Source: CAVXDP01 sp964562925 (GTDB lineage Archaea; Thermoproteota; Bathyarchaeia; 40CM-2-53-6; CAVXDP01). From it: a DNA stretch of 64,000 nucleotides. The number at the start of each line of letters is the position of its first letter. Position 1 is the stretch's first letter. The stretch spans positions 1-64,000 of the forward strand of contig CAZLVF010000001.1 of assembly GCA_964562925.1 (NCBI GenBank). The letters run 5' to 3'. Shown one piece after another: positions 1 to 6,985 of this stretch. The position numbers were made by a program, and so were the translations under genes. Below the pieces are notes generated by a model. It did not search any database and was not told where the DNA came from. It saw nothing but the letters and a program-made list of their open reading frames with translations.

Positions 1-56
1 ATAGGACAACAACTTTACAAAGGCTTAAAGATGTTCTAGGAGATCTGTGCACGTGT

Positions 57-172
57 GCGGCCGTAGTCCAGCCTGGTCTAAGACGTCGGCCTGCCAATCA
101 ATTAGCAGACCGCCGGTGACCCGGGAGATCGAACAACGCGATCCGGGAATTCAAATCCCGGCGGCCGCACCA
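57..172 (+). tRNA. tRNA-Gly(GCC) with two introns
   Basis: The 7-bp acceptor stem pairs 57-63 with 162-168; the discriminator is A169 and CCA is encoded at 170-172. The D stem is 66-68/82-84, the anticodon stem 86-90/112-116, and the anticodon GCC lies at 93-95. A 14-nt intron (97-110) sits at the canonical 37/38 site; its bulge-helix-bulge central helix pairs 91-94 with 105-108. A second, 24-nt intron (126-149) splits the T arm at 53/54. Its central helix pairs 120-123 with 144-147, flanked by 3-nt bulges 124-126 and 148-150 and an inner stem 127-131/139-143, so cutting after the second bulge base gives exactly this intron. The mature RNA is 75 nt plus CCA, close to archaeal tRNA-Gly. Confidence 0.9.
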
Positions 173-252
173 GTCCAGACTTCAGTACGATGGACTCGCC
201 AATTTTCTCCGAAAAACATATTCTGTTTCTAATCGAACTATAAGCGGTCCAA

Positions 253-540
253 ATGCAGGATAGTTCTGACGTACTCTTCTTCTTCGGTGCTGGCGCTTCA
301 GCACCTTTTGGAATCCCTACGATGAAACAACTAGTGTTAGACTTTGGGCACTTCTTGGCAGAGAATGGAACTGACAAGGAGAAAGAAATCTTCGCTGACG
401 ATTGACCCAGCGGTATGTGTGACGTTGGAAGAGAAGTTCAAGAATTTCGTCAGAGAAAGATGCTTGATTCCGGATGATATGTTCGATAGAATATCCGACG
501 TGTATCGAGACCTGTTCAATAGAATCTGGGACATGAGTAA
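253..540 (+). pseudogene. SIR2-like NAD-binding domain protein, broken remnant
   Basis: The ATG at 253 opens a 50-residue frame ending at the TGA at 401-403. It holds a run of hydrophobic residues followed by GAGAS and a proline-rich PFGIPT segment, the usual nucleotide-binding start of SIR2-like proteins found in many defence systems. Similarity then seems to continue in another frame from about 405 to 540 (a stretch with FVRERC, DRISDVY and LFNRI), which implies a frameshift and probably an internal deletion. The remainder is missing: the sequence runs straight into the 3' part of a decayed OsmC gene on the other strand. Family assignment rests on motif memory only. Confidence 0.55.
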
Positions 541-1022
541 GAGCAGGGCAACGTTCTTCCGCCAATTTGACGATTCTCTCTACCGTAGCGCGTGGTACAT
601 CTGCGTCCAAACGAACTCTCAATTTCACGTTCTGTATTATGGGATCTTTTGATAATCCCAACTGTTTTTGCAGGTTAACTCTGTTTTCCGCCGAAACTCG
701 CAGGGACCTCAACTCAATCTTTTCGCTTGTAGCTGTAGCTACGTGTTGCTGCGAAGCAAGCGGCCAATCCGTAGAGGCAGTACTGTATTGGATCTGGACT
801 TCCTCCCCAACCTCCAACAAAGGACGGAAGCTCACATGCCAACGAGACTTTACCCTTTGGATATTGAATCTCGGCGACGAACTGTGGCTGTCCATCTTTG
901 AAGATCCATTCTCCAGTGACTCTCTTCTCCCTGATCGCTTGCTTCGAATCTTTCTTAACCGCCTTAACGAACTTTTCCATTTCCTTTAGATTTACGTTGT
1001 TCAACAACTTACCTCCCGACAA
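540..1022 (-). pseudogene. OsmC-family protein, frameshifted and truncated
   Basis: Read from 1022 downward, the first 90 or so residues resemble OsmC/Ohr-like proteins, ending with a segment containing SPDPIQYCLYGLAACFAAT, the conserved helix with the reactive Cys. The frame closes at 714. The expected continuation (EKIELRSL, then ENRVNLQKQLGL and VERIVKLAEERCPA) is in the frame one base away, so a single-base indel lies around 740-760. Similarity stops near 540 at the second Cys, where the SIR2-like remnant begins on the opposite strand. OsmC proteins usually reduce organic peroxides. This copy is probably dead, although a sequencing indel cannot be excluded for the frameshift alone. Confidence 0.6.
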
Positions 1023-1035
1023 TATGCAGTCTCGG

Positions 1036-1752
1036 TCAGAATTCCTTCACTTGGATGAACTGTCCATGCCAACTGTGATACCAGAGTTGGCCGCTATAGC
1101 CGTTGACGCTGAGCATGCCATAGATCTTGCCATCTTTCAAGATGTGGATCGTGTAGTAGCCGTAGAACACATCGGGTTCTTCAGTCGAAGAGCCTGGCAG
1201 ATAGGTCTTCAAATAGTTCTCAGCAATGGTTCTTGCTTGGTCCCCGGTTAGGGTCATGTTTGTAGTTGGTGGCCCACGTTGGTTTCCCATCATGCCTCCG
1301 CCCATCATTCCACCCATACCTCCCATTCCATTCATCATGCCGTACTTGGTGTTCCACATCATGTTAGGGCCGTACTCGGGAAAGATTCGACCAGCGTATG
1401 GGTCTATGAGCATCTCGAAGCTGCGTACTCCAGTGCTCTTCTCATAGTAGATCACGTAGAAATTATGTTGGAACTCCATAATCTCGTCTATAGCCAAGTC
1501 AGGGTTAGCCAAGGAAGCGAGGTAGGTCTGCGCCACTTGTGTTGCTCGATCAATTGTTATTCGCTGTCCTGTTGGATTCGGGTTGTAGCTGTTGTAGCCC
1601 CCCATCATTCCACCCATCATACCGTTCATGGGACCCCAACCCATGTAGCTTCGAGATTGAATCGCAATGAAGGGAACAAAGATTGCCAAGCCTAACAGAC
1701 CAATTATCACAAGCGCCAATCCAACAACTCGTCTATTGTCCATCTCATTCAA
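1036..1752 (-). CDS. Met/Gly-rich membrane-anchored protein with two PepSY-like repeats
   Basis: This 238-aa protein has one N-terminal membrane segment (about residues 8-30, GLALVIIGLLGLAIFVPF), so the rest is probably extracytoplasmic. Two similar modules of about 65 residues follow, each with an Arg/Gln-containing helix, a YYV/YYTI strand pair and a closing G-x-I/L turn, as in PepSY-type domains (about 65-130 and 167-230). Each is preceded by a linker very rich in MMGG repeats. It lies 6 bp downstream of a SHOCT membrane protein and divergent from an ArsR-type regulator. Methionine-rich linkers plus ArsR suggest binding of a soft metal such as copper or silver. This is inference; no enzyme activity is indicated. 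Confidence 0.6.
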   Translation of the reverse strand: MNEMDNRRVVGLALVIIGLLGLAIFVPFIAIQSRSYMGWGPMNGMMGGMMGGYNSYNPNPTGQRITIDRATQVAQTYLASLANPDLAIDEIMEFQHNFYVIYYEKSTGVRSFEMLIDPYAGRIFPEYGPNMMWNTKYGMMNGMGGMGGMMGGGMMGNQRGPPTTNMTLTGDQARTIAENYLKTYLPGSSTEEPDVFYGYYTIHILKDGKIYGMLSVNGYSGQLWYHSWHGQFIQVKEF

Positions 1753-1758
1753 TCCTCT

Positions 1759-2108
1759 CTACGATTCAAGATCCCTCTTCATCTTGGTATACTGTTCGGA
1801 TGTTATCTCGCCTCGAGCATACCTCTCCTTCAGTATCCGGAGTGCATCGCTACCCGTATACCCAGCCGAAGAGACTTGCCTTCCCTGCCCCGAAAGCAGG
1901 TGGTAGAGCCCCAGAACCACTAGGACTACAAAGACCAGTGGAAACAGAAACATGAACGGCCATCCGAAGCCGAAACCCATTATCCCCGGGCCCATTCCCC
2001 AACCCCCATCATTCCGGGCCCCATCAATGCGAAGGACCCGAATCCCACAATCACCAGCACAACCACGATAATCAAGATAATGCACGTAGCATCTCTTTTC
2101 TCACTCAT
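1759..2108 (-). CDS. Two-TM SHOCT-domain protein (apparent frameshift)
   Basis: The ATG at 2108 starts a frame with a strong membrane segment (CIILIIVVVLVIVGFGSF) that stops at 1980-1982 after 42 residues. The following frame carries a second membrane segment (WPFMFLFPLVFVVLVVLGL) and ends in a typical SHOCT motif (LRILKERYARGEITSEQY). The two frames overlap in Met/Gly codons at a C/G homopolymer around 1990-2015, so the intact protein is most likely one chain of about 115 residues interrupted by a one-base indel. SHOCT domains are short C-terminal helices common on membrane proteins. The gene faces the ArsR regulator across a short AT-rich promoter region and precedes the PepSY-like gene. 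Confidence 0.65.
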
Positions 2109-2143
2109 CCGCCTAACCTCCAGACTAGCTCTAGCCTTAGCGA

Positions 2144-2157
2144 AATATATAAATATA
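2144..2157. promoter_or_regulatory. AT-rich TATA region between the ArsR gene and the SHOCT operon
   Basis: A run of alternating A/T (atatataaatat) bounded by CGAA on the left and TTCG on the right lies 36 bp before the ArsR start and 36 bp before the SHOCT start. It can serve as TATA box in either direction, and the roughly palindromic edges could be the ArsR operator. Position and composition are seen; function is inferred. Confidence 0.55.
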
Positions 2158-2191
2158 TTCGATTACACTAATACACAATCAACGATCAACA

Positions 2192-2542
2192 ATGCAAAAA
2201 ACACTAGAGCCGGAAACGAAGATCTTCGAGTTGCACGCAGCTCTATGTCAGACCCTTGCTAACCCTGTCCGCCTCAGAATCTTGAACGCGTTAATGAATG
2301 GGGAGAAATCCGTCAACCAGTTGGTGGAGTTGATAGGAGCTCCTCAAGCCAACATCTCGCAGCATCTGGCAGTTCTCAGGGAGAGAAACATCGTGACCAC
2401 GAGAAGAGATGGCGTAAGCATCTACTACAGCATCGCGAACCCCAAAATCATCAAGGCTTGCAACCTGATCAGAGAAGTACTCTTCGATCAAATGGCTGCG
2501 ACAGGAGAGCTAGCCAAGAAATACGAGAAACTCACGAAATAA
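2192..2542 (+). CDS. ArsR/SmtB-family transcriptional regulator
   Basis: The 116-aa protein has the ArsR winged helix: an N-terminal helix (HAALCQTLANPVRLRIL), a recognition helix region (LIGAPQANISQHLAVLRE) and a wing (VTTRRDGVSIYYSI). The classical ELCVC metal site is absent, but Cys19 and a Cys in the C-terminal helix (about residue 90) could form another site. It is divergent from a SHOCT/PepSY-like membrane pair and directly upstream of a DsrE-like fragment, so it probably controls this cluster in response to a metal or a redox/sulfur signal. The effector cannot be read from the sequence. Confidence 0.85.
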   Translation: MQKTLEPETKIFELHAALCQTLANPVRLRILNALMNGEKSVNQLVELIGAPQANISQHLAVLRERNIVTTRRDGVSIYYSIANPKIIKACNLIREVLFDQMAATGELAKKYEKLTK

Positions 2543-2555
2543 GAAGGTCATCCCG

Positions 2556-2669
2556 ATGGCAGACAAGAAACGTCTAGGAATACTTTTGTTCTCAACACCC
2601 TACGGCTCTGAAAGCGCAGACACCACGGCAAAGGTAGCTGAAGCCGCCCTTAAGAGAGATTCAACATGA
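2556..2669 (+). pseudogene. DsrE-like protein, N-terminal fragment
   Basis: Thirteen bases after the ArsR gene an ATG opens a 37-residue frame (start MADKKRLGILLFSTPYGS) that resembles the first strand and helix of DsrE/DsrF-type sulfur-transfer proteins. The frame ends at TGA 2667-2669 just after the first helix, where a full protein would run to about 115 residues. No continuation is obvious in the next 300 bp. It was probably co-transcribed with arsR. Identification rests on a short stretch and is tentative. Confidence 0.4.
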
Positions 2670-3172
2670 ATTCATATGTATGCCCGACCCCCGTAGAGTT
2701 AAATTCAGGTAACATTTTGTTTGATGCCAAAGACAAAAATACTTGTCAAGCCATTGTTATCGATGTCCGAGATTTGTGACCTAGGCCGAACTGTGGGATT
2801 TGCTATTGAACAGTGGATCTCGGCGGCCCCACCACTTCTAAGTAGTAACGTGATCTCATCACTGCGGAGTAGCACTCTAATCTGAGGCTTTCAAGGCTAT
2901 CTATCTCGGAACGAGTCGAACTCTACAGAATACCTCGGTTCCAAAATAGCTCTGGGTGTTGGTTAGTTCTATCTTCTATTCAGGTCACACTTGGAAGCCC
3001 ATCTCATCGAAGGGATAGTCGCAATTCTGAATTCCCCGCGATTTGCCGTTAATAAAAACTCTGAATCACTCGGGACCTACAAATGGGCGTGTCGAACGCA
3101 TCCGCCTTCACCAAAAGCTAGAGCGAATTCCTTATCACTCTTTTCTAAAGCCTTGGATAGAAAACGTCCAAA
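2670..3172. other. Intergenic region, no supported gene
   Basis: About 500 bp of mixed composition. A 61-codon plus-strand frame at 2991-3176 has no recognisable domain and is not supported. A CGGCGGCCCCACCA string near 2812-2830 resembles a tRNA 3' end, but no matching 5' half is visible. This may be decayed sequence, like the flanking SIR2, OsmC and DsrE remnants. Confidence 0.5.
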
Positions 3173-3280
3173 CTAGCGTGACAGGAGCAGTACTATGAGC
3201 AACGCAAGCACCAAGATGACTATACCCAGAAAGAAGATAACATTTACTTGAATCAAGCCCATTGCGGATCGTCGAGCCAT
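3173..3280 (-). CDS. Small single-span membrane protein (35 aa)
   Basis: The ATG at 3280 gives a 35-residue protein: a basic start (MARRSAM) and one strongly hydrophobic helix (VIFFLGIVILVLALLIVLLL), ending in SR. The positive-inside pattern predicts a cytoplasmic N-terminus. It stands alone between decayed sequence and a hypothetical gene. No family is recognised; the regular transmembrane segment and proper start make a real small gene plausible but not certain. Confidence 0.4.
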   Translation of the reverse strand: MARRSAMGLIQVNVIFFLGIVILVLALLIVLLLSR

Positions 3281-3481
3281 AACGTCCCGCCTATGCCCGA
3301 ATATCAATATTGTCAGTGAAAAGTCATCATGAAGAAATCTCGCTTTGAACCTAAAAAACCCGTGTACTTTTCAGGGCATAATCTCTTTCTCGTCTGGTTC
3401 GACTCATTCCGAGCGTTCGCGATAGGTAGAAAAAGGGTAGCAGGACGCTCTTGGAAAAGGTGCGTTAGCTGAGCTCTTAGA

Positions 3482-3796
3482 TCACTTTTTGAGTATGTAT
3501 TGGAAAGGTGGCCATGTTTCCCATCCAAATTCAGTAACCCACGTAGCCTCGACCGTTCCAGCATCTCCCAGGGCTTCGCGGAACTCTTTTTGGAAATCGG
3601 CTATAGCCTTTTGGAAATCGCCTGAAGTCGTTGGGTTAGCGATATCCCAGATACACCAATGTTCATTCTTCAGAGGCACTGCACAGTATGTCTTAATGTA
3701 TCTGTATCCTTTCTCAGGTTTGAGGTTTGCACCCCAGTCCCATGCTCTGCTGGAAAAAGCGTTGAAATCTTTGTACGTGTGACGAACGATCACCAT
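3482..3796 (-). CDS. Hypothetical protein (104 aa)
   Basis: I do not recognise this family. The frame is open upstream to 3880, but the ATG at 3796 (MVIVRHTYKDF) is the more natural start because upstream residues look unstructured. The protein is soluble and rich in aromatic residues (WDWG, HWCIWDI, WETWPPFQY), with a helical segment (FQKAIADFQKEFREAL) in the second half, the outline of a small alpha/beta domain such as a dimeric ferredoxin-like fold. It stands alone. Confidence 0.5.
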   Translation of the reverse strand: MVIVRHTYKDFNAFSSRAWDWGANLKPEKGYRYIKTYCAVPLKNEHWCIWDIANPTTSGDFQKAIADFQKEFREALGDAGTVEATWVTEFGWETWPPFQYILKK

Positions 3797-4103
3797 TACC
3801 AAAGCTATCCCCCCATTCTGTAGAACATTGTGTTCTTGAGATAAGATTTTGTAGGCTTGACTGGTGCACATACAATTCATACTGGCAAGTGGAACTAAGG
3901 GAGGTCCTCTGGCACAATATTCACTCGACTACGCTATGCAAAGGTCTGTTCGGAACTTTTCTTTGTTAACCGCTTATGTATGCATTAAGGCATCTTCCTA
4001 TCACGTACACTAGAGCCAAGCATAGGATCTACGATTGAGTCGGTTCGAACACCATCATTCTATGTTGCGAAAGAGATGGTACTCACGAGCTCTCAACCGC
4101 GGT

Positions 4104-5126
4104 CTACGCCGATCTCCTCTTTAGATGTCTGGATAGCACTAAAGCGCCGTAGAGAACAGCGTCTTCTCCAAGCTTTGTCATTTCTATCCGCGGTATCCTG
4201 TTCAGGCTGTATCGAGAAATCATACGTCTTATCGGTCCGAGAATTAAATTGGGGTTTGCTAGGGCTACTGCGCCGCCGACCGTGATCAGTTCAGGATCAT
4301 AAGCGTCCGTTACATTAGCGAAGCCTATGGCATTGAGTCTTCCCATCTCTTCAACGATTTCCAAAGCAAGTCTATCGTGTCTTCTAGCTGAGTTGAAGAG
4401 GTCCTCTGAGATTAGCATGCTAAGGTTTCCTCTGCAAGTTTTGAACAGTAAGCTGGATTCGATTTCTGTGCGGGTTTTTGATTCGAATTGATACTTGATG
4501 AAATTCGATGTGTTCGCTCCTCCGCAGTAGGCTTCCCAGTGGCCTCGTCTCCCGCAGCCGCATACGAGTCTACCCGTATGATCTACAGTAATATGACCTA
4601 CTTCGTGAGCGTTTCCATCCTTTCCGATTAGAAGGTGATCGTCAACGAATACGCCGGCTCCTATCCCGGAGCTTATCGTAACGTAGACGACGTTCGCGTG
4701 TTTCTTACCTTGGCCGAACTCTTTCTCGGCGATCACGGCGGCTACACAGTCGTTGACCAGGTAGACCGGAACTCCAAGCTCTCTTTCTAAGGGTTTGACG
4801 AGAGGAATGCGTTCATAGCCAAGGTGGGGAGAGTGAACAATGCAGCCATGCTTCAGGTCCAGTGGTCCGGCGGCGCCTATCCCAACGCATCTGATCCGAC
4901 CTTTCAGTTCTAATGAGCGAATCATCCACACTATCTGCCGGCTTAGGCCCGTGGGACCTGAGCGCTTCTCTGACGTCTCGCTCAGACGAGAAACGATCTT
5001 GCCTTTGGTGTGCTCAAGAACTACCCTTACGTTGGTCCCGCCTACGTCAACGCCTACTGTGCAGCTCAAATCAACCCCTCGAGATTGTGCGATTGGTTCA
5101 AGATGTTGCGAGGGAGTTGATTCCAC
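4104..5126 (-). CDS. ROK-family sugar kinase (glucokinase-like)
   Basis: The 340-aa protein belongs to the ROK family, which phosphorylates glucose or amino-sugars with ATP, or acts as a repressor when fused to an HTH. It has the phosphate-binding start VGVDVGGTNVRVVLE (about residues 24-38), the active-site segment LVNDCVAAVIAEKEFG with the catalytic Asp, the second phosphate loop ISSGIGAGVF, and the ROK zinc motif near 190. That motif reads CGCGRRGHWE: the usual third Cys is His, which could still bind zinc. There is no N-terminal HTH, so an enzyme is likelier than a repressor. Substrate is not determined. The gene is monocistronic. Confidence 0.85.
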   Translation of the reverse strand: MESTPSQHLEPIAQSRGVDLSCTVGVDVGGTNVRVVLEHTKGKIVSRLSETSEKRSGPTGLSRQIVWMIRSLELKGRIRCVGIGAAGPLDLKHGCIVHSPHLGYERIPLVKPLERELGVPVYLVNDCVAAVIAEKEFGQGKKHANVVYVTISSGIGAGVFVDDHLLIGKDGNAHEVGHITVDHTGRLVCGCGRRGHWEAYCGGANTSNFIKYQFESKTRTEIESSLLFKTCRGNLSMLISEDLFNSARRHDRLALEIVEEMGRLNAIGFANVTDAYDPELITVGGAVALANPNLILGPIRRMISRYSLNRIPRIEMTKLGEDAVLYGALVLSRHLKRRSA

Positions 5127-5282
5127 AACTAGAATCTTGCGGTTGCCTTTCTACGGTTAATAGTACAGGCGGGCTCGGATCCCTGTACGAAGGCCACATA
5201 AAGGTGTGAGGACAAGATAGTTGAGGCCTGCAAGAAAAAAGATCGGGGATGTCTAGTTTCATCGCCCTGATAAATCCGTGAC

Positions 5283-5789
5283 CTACTTGCTTCTAGAAAA
5301 CGTGCACGGCAGATTCTCAAGGAGATCCTCAAATATTTCTTCGTGTTCCGCTTCCTCAGCAAGAATATGCGTGATATGCTGGTACGTAATGTGATCTTTC
5401 CCGAACGTCATTTTGGCGATCTGGTTGTAGGCTCTCATGGCGCATCTTTCGCCTTCTAACGCGTCCTGTAGAAATCGTCTTAGATCCGTCGGATCTTCAG
5501 GTGGCTCCGCGTATTTGCAGTGAGCCAACTTTGCCCATTCGTTCGGGTTCCTTATAGGCAATCCTTCCAGCTCAAGTATTCGCGATGCAAGCTCTTCAGC
5601 ATGTTCCCTCTCGTCCTCCAAAGCCTTCTTTATGGCGTCCATCACTATCGGCGACATCACCTGCTCCGGAACCAGCGACGCATACCAGTACTGGTAGATA
5701 GCGAACCATTCGTCAGCGACCGCTCTATTCAGTTCCTTCACAAGTTCTTTCACGTCTAAATCAGCTATCTCACTCGATGCCTTTCCCAT
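5283..5789 (-). CDS. Dps-like ferritin (thioferritin, DPSL type)
   Basis: This protein of about 168 aa has the ferritin four-helix layout with metal ligands in DEWFAIYQYW (helix A), EDEREHAEEL (helix B), EGERCAMRAYN (helix C) and EEAEHEEIFEDL (helix D). Two cysteines 25 residues apart (Cys91 and Cys116, counting from the ATG at 5789) match the disulfide pair described for the Sulfolobus DPSL protein, placing it among thioferritins, which oxidise iron with hydrogen peroxide and protect against oxidative stress. An ATG at 5798 is an alternative start. It is monocistronic and divergent from a zincin-like gene. Confidence 0.85.
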   Translation of the reverse strand: MGKASSEIADLDVKELVKELNRAVADEWFAIYQYWYASLVPEQVMSPIVMDAIKKALEDEREHAEELASRILELEGLPIRNPNEWAKLAHCKYAEPPEDPTDLRRFLQDALEGERCAMRAYNQIAKMTFGKDHITYQHITHILAEEAEHEEIFEDLLENLPCTFSRSK

Positions 5790-5890
5790 CGAAATCACAT
5801 CACTAACCGAATAGAGCGATTAGAACATATACGTTCTTCGGTTCAGAAAGATCTTTACGTTTGAAACGCTAATGAACTGAAAAGTTTCAA

Positions 5891-6397
5891 TTGGGCCGGG
5901 ACACAGCCAACTTGAAATCTTTTTCTGTCGAGAGAGGTAAGCCACAGGGCAGATACAAGCTACCGGAAATCTTCAAGGGGTTAACCGATTCGCCAGCTCT
6001 TGTTGACTTGTTCAAAGATGAAACAGAAAGAACTCGCATCTTGAACGAAACGACCGTTGAGATAACGGCTTCAGAGGACTATATGCATGTCAGCGATGAG
6101 GATGGAAGGCTTATCGTTGGAAGTAGGCACTTGAAAAAAGCTCGTGAGCAGACCCTGTATCTAGATATTATTCATGAGCTGGCGCATGTAAAACAGTTCG
6201 AGAAAGGCGAAGATCTATACGATCCAAGGTACGGCTACATAGACAGACCAACCGAGCTGGAGGCATACAAGCTGTCGGTTAAAGAGGCTAGGAGGCTCGG
6301 ATGGAGCGAGCGAGAGATAGCTGACTATCTGCTTGTAGATTGGATCACCAAGGAGCAGAGAGATAGACTCGCACAAAAACTCGGGGTCAAGATATGA
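5891..6397 (+). CDS. HExxH zincin-like protein
   Basis: The 168-aa protein contains HELAHVKQFE at about residues 95-104, a zincin HExxH motif, with a downstream Glu in RPTELEAYKL that could be the third zinc ligand. It is preceded by strands ending in GRLIVGSRHL and followed by a helical tail. The layout matches short archaeal minigluzincin-like proteins of unknown substrate. The TTG at 5891 is the furthest start; a second TTG lies at 5912. No signal peptide is present, so it should act in the cytoplasm. Protease activity is likely but not shown. Confidence 0.65.
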   Translation: MGRDTANLKSFSVERGKPQGRYKLPEIFKGLTDSPALVDLFKDETERTRILNETTVEITASEDYMHVSDEDGRLIVGSRHLKKAREQTLYLDIIHELAHVKQFEKGEDLYDPRYGYIDRPTELEAYKLSVKEARRLGWSEREIADYLLVDWITKEQRDRLAQKLGVKI

Positions 6398-6433
6398 TCA
6401 CGAATGAGAAGCCAATCCTAGCTGAAGACTACA

Positions 6434-6820
6434 CTAGCCTTCCCTGAGCTTTTCAGCCAGGGTCTTCAGCTCACCGCTCTCCAAGATTCGTATCTTTGTC
6501 TCAAGTCTCACATTCAACCCGAGATCTCTAAAGAACCAGAGCAACTGCTCTCCAGTGATCTGGGTCTTAAATTTGCCCTGTAGAAAAAGCTGTGCAAGCA
6601 CTTCCTTAACCTTCTGGACAATCGTCGGGTACTGCCGTTCAGCCGCGTGGAATACCTCCCAGGCCCTACCAACGAACAGTCTGTCAAGAATTCTGTCCGG
6701 ATCCGTTTCTTCAGGCTTCTTCTCGGGTTTCTCTTTCGCAACCTTTTTTTCCAGCATCTGTCGACGCATCTCAAGAATCCTCTTCCGCTTCCACAGTTCC
6801 AGTCCTGATTCCTCCGACAA
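6434..6820 (-). CDS. PDCD5-like DNA-binding protein paralogue
   Basis: The 128-aa protein begins with a charged helix (ELWKRKRILEMRRQML) and has a three-helix C-terminal core ending in an ITGEQLLWFFRDLGLNVR segment. This layout parallels the archaeal PDCD5 protein at 9969-10310, with the variable basic/acidic linker between. PDCD5-family proteins in archaea bind double-stranded DNA. This copy lies outside the ribosomal cluster and is diverged, so it is a second, possibly specialised member or a distant look-alike. It stands alone between a zincin-like gene and a secreted protein gene. Confidence 0.5.
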   Translation of the reverse strand: MSEESGLELWKRKRILEMRRQMLEKKVAKEKPEKKPEETDPDRILDRLFVGRAWEVFHAAERQYPTIVQKVKEVLAQLFLQGKFKTQITGEQLLWFFRDLGLNVRLETKIRILESGELKTLAEKLREG

Positions 6821-6985
6821 TATTATCAGCCCACAGAGGTTGATGGTTGAATCGAACTCTCAGCGAACCTTCCAACATTCAGACCAACCTAAAAAACTTC
6901 TCTCGTTACGTCAGGCGTAATAGATACTGAAAGACGACCTAGAATAGAAGAGTGAGCTGAATCAGTAACTGTTTAATCCATAACC

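Noticed and set aside
2800..2832. tRNA-like 3' end (CGGCGGCCCCACCA)
   Set aside because: No T-arm consensus and no pairing 5' acceptor strand could be found upstream.
3081..3093. 13-bp match (aaatgggcgtgtc) to 40313-40325, both readable as K-W-A-C
   Set aside because: Too short to claim common origin; surrounding sequence does not align.
2991..3176. 61-codon plus-strand frame as a possible gene
   Set aside because: No domain, no start context and no similarity to neighbours; it lies in decayed intergenic sequence.
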